Positions 52,230 to 63,048 of a DNA stretch of 64,000 nucleotides are shown piece after piece; positions within the stretch are counted from its first letter, which is position 1, and each line of letters begins with the position of its first letter. Source of the DNA: Ascarosepion bandense. Lineage: Eukaryota > Mollusca > Cephalopoda > Sepiida > Sepiidae. The notes below the pieces were generated by a model. It saw nothing but the letters and a program-made list of their open reading frames with translations, searched no databases and was not told the origin of the DNA. Position numbers and translations under genes: made by a program. The stretch is from the NCBI GenBank assembly GCA_037127315.1, contig JBBBDQ010000419.1:6119501-6183500 (forward strand), given 5' to 3'.

Positions 52230-52475
52230 CCACAAACGGGGCTCAAAACACTTAATCTCCTTGACTCGCATCCTTTCCCTGTTAACTCTTGTATCATGTT
52301 CTCCATTTCCACTCTACTCTCATCCAGCTCTCTTCACACCAGCGTTTCCATCCTTCTCCTACCCATTCTCTGACACCCCCGCGACCTGTTCCCCTTTCTC
52401 ATCACTCACCTCTTATGTAACCTCTGCGTACTAGTGGCAGTACTGCCTCGGTCGTGGGGAGATGATTAAAGAAAT
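52230..52475 (+). mobile_element. LINE-B 3' UTR end
   Basis: C/T-rich UTR and terminus 'tgtaacctctgcgtactagt', 'ggcagtactgcctcggtcgt', 'ggggagatgattaaag', matching the 9.6- and 20.5-kb ends. Confidence 0.65.
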
Positions 52476-52560
52476 TATAGATATATAGTTATTATGGTTG
52501 ATAATAGTGCATTGAACACCGAAACTTGATAGCTTTTGAGTTATACAATTATTATAACAA

Positions 52561-52561
<1 letters not shown>

Positions 52562-52601
<40 letters not shown>
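52562..52601. repeat. (TA)n microsatellite
   Basis: Pure (TA)n at 52565-52601. Confidence 0.95.
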
Positions 52602-52604
<3 letters not shown>

Positions 52605-52849
52605 CACTATCAACTTTTGAACTAATTGCTTCTGACAGGAAACTATGGAGATTGACGTGTCACATTGCCTTAGAAGTTTTTGAATCAGAAACAGTACAAA
52701 AGCTCAGAGAATCAAGAGAAAAGAGGAAAGAAGTAGCTGCCAGACCAAGCGGCATTTCGTTGAATACATTTTCGTGCACGGCTTGTGGTCACGCCTGCAA
52801 GTCACTGGCGGGGCTCAGGTCCCATGAAAGACATAAACACCGAAACTAG
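52605..52849 (+). pseudogene. LINE C-terminal tail with C2H2-type finger
   Basis: The frame reads SDRKLWRLTCHIALEVFESE, TVQKLRESREKRKEVA, then CTACGHACKSLAGLRSHERH ending KHRN and a stop. A 'DR..WR..C...FE' block followed by a C-x2-C...H-x-R-H finger near the end is a recurrent C-terminus of several non-LTR retrotransposons. It is not collinear with LINE-A, whose fragment starts about 80 bp later, so a third LINE type is likely. The 80-codon segment itself is uninterrupted, but it is 5' truncated at a (TA)n run. Confidence 0.6.
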
Positions 52850-52929
52850 AATTAGTTTTTGAGAAACTCATACGTCGAAATCGACGGTAGAGTTCATCAT
52901 TATATATATTCTCTTTTTAGTACATACAA

Positions 52930-53745
52930 TAGATGAGTGTGCTGTGTGTACATTGTTTCTGAATACAAGATACGCGGATGACAAAGTGCTGTCAGCAGAC
53001 ACGGGAAGGAAAATGCACGACCTCCTACAGAAATTCGCAAGAGAAAGTGAGAAGAAAGGAATGAACACAAACTTCAAGAAAATTGAATCTATGGTCATCA
53101 GCAAAAAGAAAACCCGAAAATGGCCATCGGAGAAACTAAAATAAAACCAAGTAAAGCCATCTAAATACTTGGAAATCGTTCTGACAGACGATGGAAAGTG
53201 AGACACTGAGATCCGAAGATGCATTTCAAGAGCTAACCAGAGTACAGAAAGACAAGAAAATCTCATCGGAAACAAAGAAAAGAGTGCTGGGTCGGTGTGA
53301 TATCTGTCCTTCTGTATCGCAGCGAATGTTGGACGATCTCTTCATGGATGAAGGAGAGGCCCGAGGCAGCAGAAATGTGGTTCTACAGAAGATATTGAGG
53401 ATGCCATGGACCGAGCATGTGAGCAACGACGAGATATTGGGGAGGATGCGAACGAGAAGTAAACTCATGCTTTGCATCAGGAAGAAACAGATGAGGTTCC
53501 TGAGAGACACAATGAGGAAAGAGGGCCTGGAGAATTTAATACTCACAGGACGGATAGAAAGAAAGAGAAATAGGAGAAAGCAGCGCGAAACATATTTGAT
53601 AGGCTTGGGTAAATGGATGGCGAAGCGGGGTTTGGGAGAGATACCAAGAGGAAAGTTATTAAGAAAGAAAAGAGACAGGGGTAAGTGGAAGTCCAGGATA
53701 GCCTACCTCTTGAAAGGACATGGCACATGAAGAAGAAGAAATATG
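52930..53745 (+). mobile_element. LINE-A, RT-to-end fragment
   Basis: Starts just before the catalytic RYADDKVLSADTGRKMHDLL (YADD intact), then MNTNFKKIESMVISKKK, DAFQELTRVQKDKKISSETK, VVLQKILRMPWTEHVSNDE, RKKQMRFLRDTMRKEGLENL and SRIAYLLKGHGT to a stop and gaagaagaa tail. A 179-codon frame at 53191-53730 remains open, the longest in the window. Belongs to the same subfamily as the 33.3-kb fragment (KWMAKRGLGEIP). Frameshift near 53190. Confidence 0.88.
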
Positions 53746-54100
53746 TGTAAAAAACATGAATCGTAAACTACTGGTAAAAAACGGAGGAAAACCATGAAAA
53801 AAAGAAACTATTTAGCACAAACGGTCTTTACATTGTCATCACCTGTATATATTTGCTAATAATTTGTTATCCATCTTCTCCTCACATTTTCACCACCTCA
53901 GAGTCTTCAGGCTTACGAGTAAAAGACAAACTTGTCAGTTCAGGTGTCATGACTGATGATTCCTTAATGAAGATCTGTGAAAAGACTTTGCCATTCGCCA
54001 TTGACAGTCTGCCGGTGAAAGGAAAATAAAAACGATATTTTTTCTTACTACCATTTTTTTAATGGCTGAGAATAATTGTAATCTACTTGGTACTTACAAA
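53746..54100. other. No recognisable feature
   Basis: AT-rich spacer. Confidence 0.5.
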
Positions 54101-54106
54101 GACTAG

Positions 54107-54568
54107 CTATGAAAACTTACATTTGTCAAAAGTAATCCCGGGAAAGAAATCTTTAGAATTAAAATAATAAAAAAGTTCCTTGTTGTTTCGTACAGTTGTG
54201 TATACAATATACATTCTGGAAAAGGAATTATTTAACAACTGGGTAAATATCATTTCGCTAAGTATCAGTCGTGCCGTAACAGGGGTTTAACTGATCTGAA
54301 GTTGTTCTTGCACACCCAACGATAGCGGTTTAAAGCAGTTTTCTTTTCAAAACTGCCATCTTTAGGAACGCCTGGACATGTTCAGATCAGTTGGTCCCTA
54401 TCATGTCACGACTGATGCTTGTTGGAATTATATTGAGTTAGTTGCTAAATAATTATTTTTCCAGATCTACACTGTATACACAACTGTACGAGAGAAAGAA
54501 GCACCTTTTTGTAATCATCAGGATTTTATTTCCTTCATTACATTTGACAAATGTAAGTTTTCAAAGTA

Positions 54569-54571
<3 letters not shown>
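54107..54571. mobile_element. Foldback MITE with ~200-bp arms
   Basis: Left arm about 54107-54310 (gaaaacttacatttgtcaaa, cgtacagttgtgtataca, agtatcagtcgtg, ctgatctgaa) is inverted as the right arm about 54370-54571 (ttcagatcagttgg, cacgactgatgct, tgtatacacaactgtacgag, tttgacaaatgtaagttttc). A ~60-bp centre. The right end meets (TA)n at 54573-54629. Confidence 0.75.

Positions 54572-54572
<1 letters not shown>

Positions 54573-54629
<57 letters not shown>
54573..54629. repeat. (TA)n microsatellite
   Basis: About 28 ta units. Confidence 0.97.
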
Positions 54630-54630
<1 letters not shown>

Positions 54631-54854
54631 CAAGTCGGCTGAAATTATAAACACTTATCAACGAAGACGTGTCAGTCTATCGTTTTTCAAGCTTTTTCTA
54701 ATTGGTGGTCCATCTGTCTTTGACAAAAAAAAAAACAACAAAAAAACAAAAAAAACGGGAAGTTTTTACGGAACCAAACAAAATAAAGAAAAAAAAACTA
54801 TTATGTTTTTTTTGAGATATTTTACAGAGAAGTGAAAACAATTCGCCCCATACT

Positions 54855-55144
54855 AAGTCAGTGTCGTACGTGATACATGCTTAGGCAATCATGTCTCGAA
54901 AAAAACATGACTGAACGGACAGAAGATTTGCCTGCAGTAGGCTGCTATTAATTTCTGCGGTAGATTGGTTACCAACCAAAGCTATAGATCCTAATATGTT
55001 CTGTTATTTGACCCATAGCTGGACGGAAGAGACGGATTAATACGTTTTTCAAGAATATTTGTACGTAAGTGATCGTAACAAATTCAACTGGAATTCGAAC
55101 TCGGTTCTCCGATTTTTCGTACCAAGCCAATCACCACAAACACA
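54855..55144 (-). mobile_element. Octopus-type tRNA SINE, diverged
   Basis: From 'aagtcagtgtcgtacgtgat' to 'ccaagccaatcaccacaaac'; the B-box region 'gaattcgaactcggttc' is preserved on plus. Confidence 0.88.
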
Positions 55145-55319
55145 TCCAGTCATTAGTAAAAATCAGACATTAATTGTAAAACATCAGAATAAAATCCGAT
55201 ATTGATTATAGGTGTCTTAACAGAAACTACTATTAATTATAGGTTTATAAAAATTCTTTATCAATTAAAGATTACTATATAATACTATATATAGCATTTC
55301 TATATATAATACGGAGGAT

Positions 55320-55556
55320 CTGTAGTGGATATCGGCTTGGAACGAGAAATCAGAAAACTGAGTTCGAATTCCAGTTAAATTTCTTACATTCACTTACGGG
55401 AAGAGTATTATTCCGTCTTTTCCATCCAGTTATGGGTAAATACAATAGAAAGGACTGGCAACCTGCAGCTGGATAATCTTCTGCCCAGTCAGTCATGTCT
55501 CTTTCAAGACATGATCGCCCAAATATTTATCAAGTATAGCTCTTAACTGACTGATA
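55320..55556 (+). mobile_element. Octopus-type SINE with internal deletions
   Basis: 'tagtggatatcggcttgg', 'gagttcgaattccag', then the cgcaaatac block is lost, and 'atcttctgcccagtcagtca' to 'ctcttaactgactga' is kept. Confidence 0.85.
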
Positions 55557-55567
55557 TGTAATACTAG

Positions 55568-55838
55568 TGAATGTGCATTGTGGTGCCGTGGATATCGGCT
55601 CGGAACGAGAAACCGGAAAGCCGAGTTCGAATTCCAGTTGAATTCTTTGCATTCAAATACACGCAAATACCCTCGGGAAAGGTATTAATCCTCTGATTCT
55701 CCCTGCAGCAACCAGTCTACCGTATAAAGTAATGGCAGCCCACTGCGGGAAAATCTTCTGCCAATCAGTTATGTCTCTTTCGAGACATGATCGCCAAAGT
55801 GTGTATTAAGTGTAGCCTTTAATTGGCTGATATATAAT
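55568..55838 (+). mobile_element. Octopus-type SINE with internal deletion
   Basis: Head 'gtggtgccgtggatatcggc', B-box 'gagttcgaattccag', 'cgcaaataccctcggg'; about 35 bp missing before 'gcaaccagtctaccg'. It lies 12 bp from the previous SINE in the same orientation. Confidence 0.87.
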
Positions 55839-55888
55839 GTTGATAGGGTGTGGTTGATAAAATAATGATAGAATAAAGTTATGAAACA

Positions 55889-56271
55889 CTAGCAGTATAA
55901 CCCGGCATTGCTCGGGTGTAATGAAAGCTTTAAAACTAATCCATGGTCCTGGAGATCAGACTCTTTGGATGTTGGCACGAAAGACTAAAATGCAATAGTT
56001 GTTTCCAGTTAAAGCGAAACCGTAGACTGAAAGAAAAATGAATGGATGTAAATCAAATTTTGATTTCCTGGTATCGATGTCAAGAATGTTTTTTTTCCGT
56101 TGAATTTTGAAGGCTAAATAAGTCCTCTGAGTAAATGGTATCATGGCTGAGACTAAGAACTACAATTATACCTACTTAAAGCTAAACCCGAAGCAAAAAC
56201 TAAAATAAAAGGGATGAAAAAAATACAGACATACAGGCTGATAAATAGACACACATACACAAACATCTTGC

Positions 56272-56321
<50 letters not shown>

Positions 56322-56625
56322 CGATTTTCTGCATTATTGTAAGAACTGCAACCTTGAAACTTCTGAATATCGTTTCTTATGTCTTTGTCTATGAGTGTAT
56401 CAAATTTGATTAAAATCGGACCACTCTTTCTATAACCCGATTTTTTCGATTATCGATTTTCGATATTTATCGGGGGTACCTCGACACAAAACCTAGCTAA
56501 GAACACTCGCAGACGCTTATAGTACAACTGTGTAAATTTTCAAGAAAATCGGTTCAGCCATTTCGGAGTCTATAGGTAACGGACACACACACACAGACAA
56601 AGTTTCAGTTATAAATAAGTTTAGA
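55889..56625 (-). mobile_element. Helitron-like non-autonomous element, copy 2
   Basis: 737 bp. On minus it starts TCTAAACTTATTTATAAC and ends with a hairpin (acccgagcaatgccgggt) and then tatactgCTAG, inserted between A and T (a|TC...CTAG|t). TC start, CTRR end with a nearby 3' hairpin and AT insertion without target duplication are the Helitron hallmarks. It has no Rep or helicase coding, so it is non-autonomous. Internal (TA)n at about 56278-56319. Confidence 0.82.
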
Positions 56626-57060
56626 TTACTAGTAAAACTGGGAATAATAAAAATTATTACCTCCAAAAAAATGAGCCGTATAAAATAGGAAAATTCAAAA
56701 ACAAGGCGCTTTATTCAAATATGAGTATCTATTCAAGTATAATATTCAAACAAATACATTAAAATATGTCGGTTGCTAATACATTTCGAAATTTTCCGAA
56801 ATTTTATATATATATATATATATTAACTATAGTAATAACAATAACAATAGAAACAGAACTAACTCTGCCGAAACTATTATTAATTAAGCTATAATTTAAA
56901 TCGTCTTGTACAACCCACCGTGAACAAACTCCGAGGAAAAAGAAGGAGAAGTAAAAAAAGAAACAAACGAAGTACATGAACAAAAAGTCAAGCACTCGTA
57001 AGAAAAAAAAAAAACAATTTCCCTGACGAGCCGTAAGGGCGAAACCGTGGTAGGTTGTTG
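56626..57060. other. No recognised gene
   Basis: AT-rich; (TA)n at 56805-56824. Confidence 0.5.
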
Positions 57061-57074
57061 GCTCTTGCTTAGAT

Positions 57075-57082
57075 TTTCTGTC

Positions 57083-57169
<87 letters not shown>

Positions 57170-57580
57170 ATTAAACGTTATTTTTAGTGGACATTCGTAT
57201 TTGAGTGGACGCTTCGTTTGTTTATTGAATATATTATTTATTTTCTTATATATATTGAGTATATTTATTTATTTTCGTCTATCGGCTTGAATGTTCAAAA
57301 CATTATATTCAAGAAAAATTTTCGCTTTCTGACAGTATTCGAACCTGTGTAACTTTTTATCTATTTGTCAGTTATTTTTAATGAAACATGTATTCGAGAG
57401 GTACTGTTACCCAAACACGAGATCTCCCTCTCTCTTTCTCTCTCTCTCTCTCTTTATATATATATATAATAAAGAGAGAGAGTTTGTGAAAGAGAGTTAG
57501 TGCGTGTCTGAGGGAGAGAGAAAGAGAAAGAGAGCGAGAGAGAGCGAGAGAGAGAGAGCGAGAGAGAGAGATAATTGAAT
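57075..57580. repeat. (CT)n-(TA)n and (GA)n compound microsatellites
   Basis: (CT)n-(TA)n at 57081-57166 and, at 57424-57572, a (CT)n-(TA)n-(GA)n palindromic compound tract. The 57170-57420 spacer has no recognised feature. Confidence 0.9.
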
Positions 57581-58220
57581 TGAGAAGGTTAAAAAGAATT
57601 GAAAGAACGAATATCCAATTTTTATTTGGAATAGTTTATGTGTGGGTGTTCTATTCCTTTTTTTTTCTTTTTTCATTGTTTTTTTTTCGATTACTTTTTA
57701 ATGCGAAAATGGTCTTTCCATTCTCATAATATATTTTCCTGGTACCTTTTTTTTACCTTCTCATCAGTTGTTTTTCTTTGTCAGTTTACGTCTCAATCAA
57801 AGAATGCCTGTTGCCAACCCTCCGCGGTTGTAAACGTGTCCCTCCCCTCTTTTGGTGAAAGGTCATTTATACACAAATCTTCCACAAGTTTAAAACCTCT
57901 CAATAAAACCGAACAACCATGTGTTACATTAATTTTTTTTTCCTTTTAGTTTGATACCTAATTTTTTGCCGCGAAAAGTTCTCAAACTGATAGAATGATG
58001 ACAACTGATTATAAAAACAACAAAATACGACAGATTGGAAGAAAAAATTGTATAAGAATTTTTGTGAATAAAGCAGTTTAAAAAATTGTCGGAGAGTTAT
58101 TTTCTTAAATACAGAATTTTCTATAAGATATGTTGTCAATTTTAATCCATTGGCCTTCTACTTTTTGTTGACAAACTGCTAGATGCCGTAATCAACTTTG
58201 GATTGGTTAAGCATCTCATA
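57581..58220. other. No recognised gene
   Basis: Very T-rich to 57960. A 103-codon plus frame (57638-57949) is Phe-rich at first and ordinary later (SQSKNACCQPSAVVNVSLPS), with no identifiable domain. Confidence 0.4.
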
Positions 58221-58224
58221 TCGC

Positions 58225-58912
58225 AGGGCCTTGCATGGTCATCAGCAAAAGATACAACCCAAAATGCCAAATACAGGTGGGGGATAACAGAATCAAACAA
58301 GTCCAAGAATTTAAGTACCTAGGAAGTGTTCTAACAGGAGATGGAAAGTGCGACACGGACATCCGAAGGCGAATTGGCATGGCAAAGGACGCGTTCCAGA
58401 AGATGAGCAAAATACTAACACACAGGAAGATCTCAATAGAAACGAAGAAAAGAGTGCTAGACTGCTACGTGATGTCAGTTCTTCAATACGGCTGAATGCT
58501 GGACAATATCATCGAAAATGAGGACAAAACTGGAAGCGGCCGAAATGTGGTTCTACAGAAGGATGCTACGGATATCGTGGACTGAGCATACAAGCAACGA
58601 CGAAGTGTTAGAAAGAATGGCAACAAAAAGGAAATTGATGCTGAGGATCAGGAAGAGACAACTGAAGTTCCTGGGACATGCAATGAGGAAGGAGAGCCTG
58701 GAGAACCTGATACTGACTGGTCAGATAGAAGGAAGGAGAGACAGAGGAAGGCAGCGGATAACATATTTGCAGGGTCTGATCAGGTGGATGACGGAACGGG
58801 GGTTGCCAGGAGCAACAGGAGCAAACATACTAAGAGCCACAAGGGATAGAGAGACATGGAGATCCATGATCGCCTACGTCCTGAAGGGACAGGGCACATA
58901 GAAGAAGAAGAA
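58225..58912 (+). mobile_element. LINE-A C-terminal third, best preserved
   Basis: Open from MVISKRYNPKCQIQVGDNRI and QEFKYLGSVLTGDGKCDTDI through ATEMWFYRRML-type residues (AAEMWFYRRMLRISWTEHTS), MLRIRKRQLKFLGHAMRKES, LENLILTGQIEGRRDRGRQR to WRSMIAYVLKGQGT, stop, and a (gaa)4 tail. Only one frameshift is obvious, a 2-bp loss at about 58490 (tacggc-tgaatgctgg). Two open frames (58235-58495 and 58518-58901) together cover it. Its preservation points to comparatively recent insertion. Confidence 0.9.
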
Positions 58913-58989
58913 TATGGCTTTCACTTTCATAGGTCAGCTGTTTACATATGAACGATTATAGCTGAAAGTGTTTATCAAGCTTCAGATAA

Positions 58990-59106
58990 AAATTATAAAA
59001 CTTGAGCCTTTGTTTTAGACATCTTGAAAGCGTTTGAAATACCGATCTTCTTCACAAGTTGAAAGTTTATGGCATATTTGAACTGATTCAGTCTTTTTTA
59101 TCAAAA
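58990..59106 (+). pseudogene. Jockey/CR1-like RT palm fragment
   Basis: With one frameshift it reads LDI.KAFEI then KVYGIFELIQSFLS, equivalent to the 'FLDISKAFD.V.H..LL.KL..YGI' palm block with the first catalytic Asp. It is joined directly to a truncated LTR. Confidence 0.6.
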
Positions 59107-59377
59107 AAAGAGATACCAAAGTTACCCAGAGATTACCGCATCAGAAGTCAGAATAGCTCTGAGCTCCACTCAGCTAGAATAATATACACAGATATACTAT
59201 TTCCAACGACTTCACTTCAAGACTTGTATATATTTATTTCTTACTAATAGTATTCCTGGATTTACTAACTTGCGTTCAAGTTTGTATATTACGTTCAATA
59301 TAACCTACTTTTCTATCTTAATATCTGTTTTTGTTGTTCATTATTTTGTGCGGTTCCTCACTCGGAATCCACAACAG
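59107..59377 (+). mobile_element. Truncated LTR, same family as 48-50 kb
   Basis: 'gagattaccgcatcagaagt', 'cacttcaagacttgtatata' (TATA-like), 'attcctggatttactaactt', 'gcggttcctcactcggaatc' and final cacaaca. The 5' end is missing. Confidence 0.78.
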
Positions 59378-59395
59378 TTTCTAAGGTCCTCCCTG

Positions 59396-59790
59396 TCTGG
59401 TTTGTGTCTTTACAATCCCATATAGCGGTTAAAGTCCACAAGCATCATAAAAGAATTCAGGGAGTTGCCTTCTAATTTCATAAATTTCTACTGAATTTAC
59501 TGGTTCATTCGGTGGGATATATACTGAGCAGATGTTTACTGGTTTGTGTAAGGTCACTTTAACAGTAATAACCTGTAAAGTTGTTTTAAAATTTATTTTA
59601 CTTTGAGGTACATCATACCTAACTAAGATGCATGTACGGCCTAACACTCAAAACCCAGTATCATGTATAAAGTTCTATTGCTAGTATTTTTTTAATATTC
59701 AGTTTGTCATTTTGCTTAAGGAATGTTTCTTGAATTATCTGAATTAAATTATCCGATATATAATTCCTAACTGTTTTCTGGATTTAGCTT
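59396..59790 (-). pseudogene. Jockey-like LINE, AP-endonuclease domain
   Basis: Minus-strand reading: LIQIIQETFLKQNDKLNI (the LQETFL catalytic Glu block), RTCILVRYDVPQSKINFKTT, LQVITVKVTLHKPVNICSVY, IPPNEPVNSVEIYEIRRQLP. This is the N-terminal apurinic-type endonuclease typical of Jockey/CR1 LINEs up to just before the GDFNAH block, which is altered (YDACGL). A stop and a frameshift separate the two parts. It may come from the same family as LINE-B. Confidence 0.82.
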
Positions 59791-59899
59791 AATATGTGGT
59801 TGTATTTTAATTTTCTGATATTTTGAGTGTGGAGGTTTTGGTTGTTTGTCGGTTCTGGCTTTCCACGTCTATTTGTTCCAGTTTGTCAAATCGATTTTA

Positions 59900-59975
59900 C
59901 GTATTCATTTCATTTACTTACGCGCAAATACCCTTGGGGAAGAAATTAATACATCTTTTCCCTTTAGCTATGGGT
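59900..59975 (+). mobile_element. SINE body fragment
   Basis: 'atttacttacgcgcaaatac', 'ccttggggaagaaattaat' and 'agctatgggtta' only. Confidence 0.75.
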
Positions 59976-60119
59976 TATAATTTTTATCCACATGTAACCG
60001 TAGAATATTTAAATTTTTAATTTTGTTAATAAAAATGCAGTAACTTAACTTTATAAAATTTAATTCCCATGAACATTGAGTGAAATTAAATTCAAATCTA
60101 TTAAACTGTCAGTTTGAAA

Positions 60120-60167
60120 TATGCACCTGATGATTGCATAATACATACAACTCCGAGTCGTGCCATA
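60120..60167 (+). ncRNA. Hammerhead-like motif, family HHR-C, copy 3
   Basis: Stem I tatgcac (60120-60126) with gtgccata (60160-60167), seven pairs and a bulged c; CTGATGA 60127-60133; stem III act/agt with loop ccg (60150-60158); triplet GTC ending 60159. The core GAAA strand is acaa and stem II is weakened, so inactive. Stem I and III are perfect here, complementing copy 1. Confidence 0.5.
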
Positions 60168-60287
60168 GACGTAGGATAACATCTTTATTTATTAATATAT
60201 GTATAATACAGCTTTGTTCATACATTGAACACTCTTTTATTATCACCTGAATATGTACGTCATCCTCATATCTATATTTATAAATTT

Positions 60288-60289
<2 letters not shown>

Positions 60290-60350
<61 letters not shown>

Positions 60351-60452
60351 GCTAAGACGTTTTACACTTACGTATTGTTTCAATTATGCCGACTTTGATG
60401 TTTCGTGAAGGCATTACTGAGATGTTTTCACATTTCTGGGATTTTTTCTGAT

Positions 60453-60525
<73 letters not shown>
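60290..60525. repeat. (TA)n and (TA)n-(TG)n microsatellites
   Basis: (TA)n at 60292-60348 and (TA)n-(TG)n at 60457-60527. The ~100 bp between has no feature. Confidence 0.95.
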
Positions 60526-60528
<3 letters not shown>

Positions 60529-60828
60529 TGATATAAATATGCATTTGGGCAACAACATTACTTGTAAACATCTTTCTAAAACTAGGAAGGACCCACACGA
60601 CAACCCAGCTGCGCATGTCACGTGACTGGTTCAAACGTTCACTCTTCCACAAGAATTCACACCACAGTAAAAGCTACTATGTAGCACCTAATTCAACCAC
60701 TTGATAATAGCTAAATCATTGGCCGAAAGCGCCCGGAACAATAAAACTATGGACAATTTGTATATTCTTTTACTTCGGAAAAACGGAACAAATGTAAAAT
60801 CAATAAAAGATTGATTAAATCATCCTTG

Positions 60829-60830
<2 letters not shown>
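60526..60830. other. Unrecognised; decayed hammerhead-like block
   Basis: 'cttgataatagctaaatcat' then 'tggccgaaagcgcccgg' at about 60702-60737 resembles the TTGATAA...GAAA block of the 44.5-kb inverted repeat. No coding content recognised. Confidence 0.35.
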
Positions 60831-60831
<1 letters not shown>

Positions 60832-60868
<37 letters not shown>

Positions 60869-60908
60869 TTAATTCTGTTCATTATCTATCTATCTATCTA
60901 TTTATCTA
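60832..60908. repeat. (CTAT)n tetranucleotide microsatellite
   Basis: Two runs, 60832-60868 and 60884-60907, around a short spacer. Confidence 0.95.
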
Positions 60909-61777
60909 ATATACTTTGATATGTTGTGTCTCTTCAGGGCTGATTATGGCTCTCCGTTACTGATAGCTTTTATCAATGTGAGTCGCTATTAGTTGCTATC
61001 TCTTCTAAATCCTGTTCTGCCTCCCATACACACAACCTCTTTAAATAGATTATTCACTGATTAGCACAATCGATCTTACCATATCCTGTGAGTATAACAT
61101 TTTCCATGGCCTTTTCCTTATTGTGTTCCTAATAAATTATAACTGTCTCTTAATTAATTAATTGTTAAATTCCTGCGTTTATTTTGGTTATAAAATACAG
61201 TGAGTTGATACAGACATCGAAAAATCTGAACGAGTGATATATATATCATAAAAGAGTTAATTGAGCCTTATTTTGCTGTCGTGCCCTCTGTAGCCAAACA
61301 GTAAATTCTTTCTGGTTAAAAGTTGATTTCGCATTGAATGAATGTTTGATCCTTTCCAATAAGTGAGTTCATGTTTTATACTTGCATCTTCTTTAACAAA
61401 ACATTTTTTAACTAAGCCGGTTAACATTAAATTCAATACTTAAAAAAAAGACACCAAAACAAAAACAAAAACAAATAAAAACGGGATGCGCACACACTAA
61501 ATAACGGTTGCAATAATGAAAATAATATCGGATTGCTTAAATTACAAGGTATGATATATATACATATATGATATATATGGCTAGCATCATTAACAACGTC
61601 ATTAACGTGTAGGAAAATGAACGTGTGTGGCTGGGTACGTAGCGCGTGTTTTTTATAACGTCTGATGTTCCTACTTCCGATTGTCCGAATTTTAAAACAA
61701 TTGCTATACGCATTTCGTATATATTTCAACTTCATTCAATGATTAATCAAAAAACGGACAGAACTTTTTTGGTTACC

Positions 61778-61813
<36 letters not shown>

Positions 61814-61980
61814 CGATGAAGTTATTGGCTTAAATTATCGGAAGATTTATTAATTGAAACTGCACTTCTCAATAGGAATCGAATATACCTTTTTTTTTTT
61901 TAAAAATCCGGGAAAGCATCTTTCATACGGGCGTGCTTCACTATTAGGCTGCTAGAGGCCATTTTAGAATAGATGCATAC
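60909..61980. other. No recognised gene; R2 fragment and (TA)n
   Basis: R2 blocks (cctgtgagtataac, ccatggccttttccttattg) at about 61083-61130; (TA)n at 61782-61808; remainder unassigned. Confidence 0.5.
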
Positions 61981-61981
61981 A

Positions 61982-61983
61982 TG

Positions 61984-62048
<65 letters not shown>

Positions 62049-62405
62049 TAACACATACACATGCAGACACGCACACACGCACATGCAAACACATACGCGC
62101 ATACATCCACACACTCCTGCACACACGCACACAGGCATACACACAAACACGCGCATGCTCCCACATGCACTTACACATGTACACCCCCACACACGCGCAT
62201 ACAAATACACACACGTACCTACACACATGCAAGCACACACGCACAAACACGTACATACTCACGAACACGCACACATGCACATATACTCGCACATGCAAAC
62301 ACACGTAAACATATGCACACACGCGTACAGTAACACACACACGCCGACACACACACAAACGCACACGTACACGCACACATGCAACCCCCCCCCCCCCACA
62401 CACAC
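61982..62405. repeat. Long (CA)n and degenerate CA-rich array
   Basis: A pure (CA)n of ~60 bp is followed by ~340 bp of interrupted acacgc/acacat units and a run of about fifteen C at 62385-62398. All six frames are open over long stretches because the array lacks stop triplets; the resulting Cys/Val or His/Thr proteins are artefacts. Confidence 0.97.
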
Positions 62406-63048
62406 ACGTAGATATTATCCATGACATGAAAACACATTTAAAATTCTAGATTTAAACGCTGAATATTTAGTGACTTTTGGGCACCTTCTGTTTTGCTTTG
62501 ATTTATGTGCTAAACGCAACGTTTGTTATTGCCACTATTGACACTTGTAACAACAAAAATGATTGCATGTGTTCCAAACAAAAATTCATTATATGCCTAA
62601 AAGTCTCTCACAAAATAATTATACACGCCTACACAGATGCATCAGTGTAGACTCAAGTGTTAAACACATGAGAACCGCCTGGTATGAAGAATCAACATTT
62701 GCGTATTTACGATCCATACTAAGACATTTTATTATTATTATTATGACAATATTATTAGTCACCGTCGTCAAAGGTGACTGCTGCGTTAACAGCTTTTTAA
62801 TGTCATTACTCTCTTATAATTAATAATCAGGCAAAAGCTTTTCGGCTAAGTGCTCCCTCGCATACACTCTTTACGTAGTATGGGTTTGACGAAATAATAC
62901 ATGACTCGAGATCTCCTCAAGGTAAATGTGCAACAGTCAAAATTGTAATAATGAATGAGGGGTGATATATGAATGGAAGAGAATGGGGCAAGATATGAAT
63001 GATTATGAGGATAAGGATAGGTGACGACTGACCTTTGATTTGAAGAGG
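62406..63048. other. No repeat recognised; possible 3' UTR on minus
   Basis: If the candidate exon at 63049-63191 is real, this is its downstream sequence. An aataaa-type signal occurs on minus within the att run at about 62731-62745. Otherwise nothing is identified. Confidence 0.3.

Noticed and set aside
52605..52849. Host C2H2 zinc-finger transcription factor exon
   Set aside because: A single terminal finger after a DR..WR..C block is the pattern of a LINE C-terminus; flanked by retroelement fragments.
53191..53730. Host gene (longest open frame, 179 codons)
   Set aside because: Collinear with seven other LINE-A copies; annotated as retrotransposon.
61900..62427. 175-codon Cys/Val-rich minus frame and 147-codon His/Thr-rich plus frame
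   Set aside because: Both are translations of a CA-rich microsatellite that happens to lack stop codons; no non-repeat protein content.
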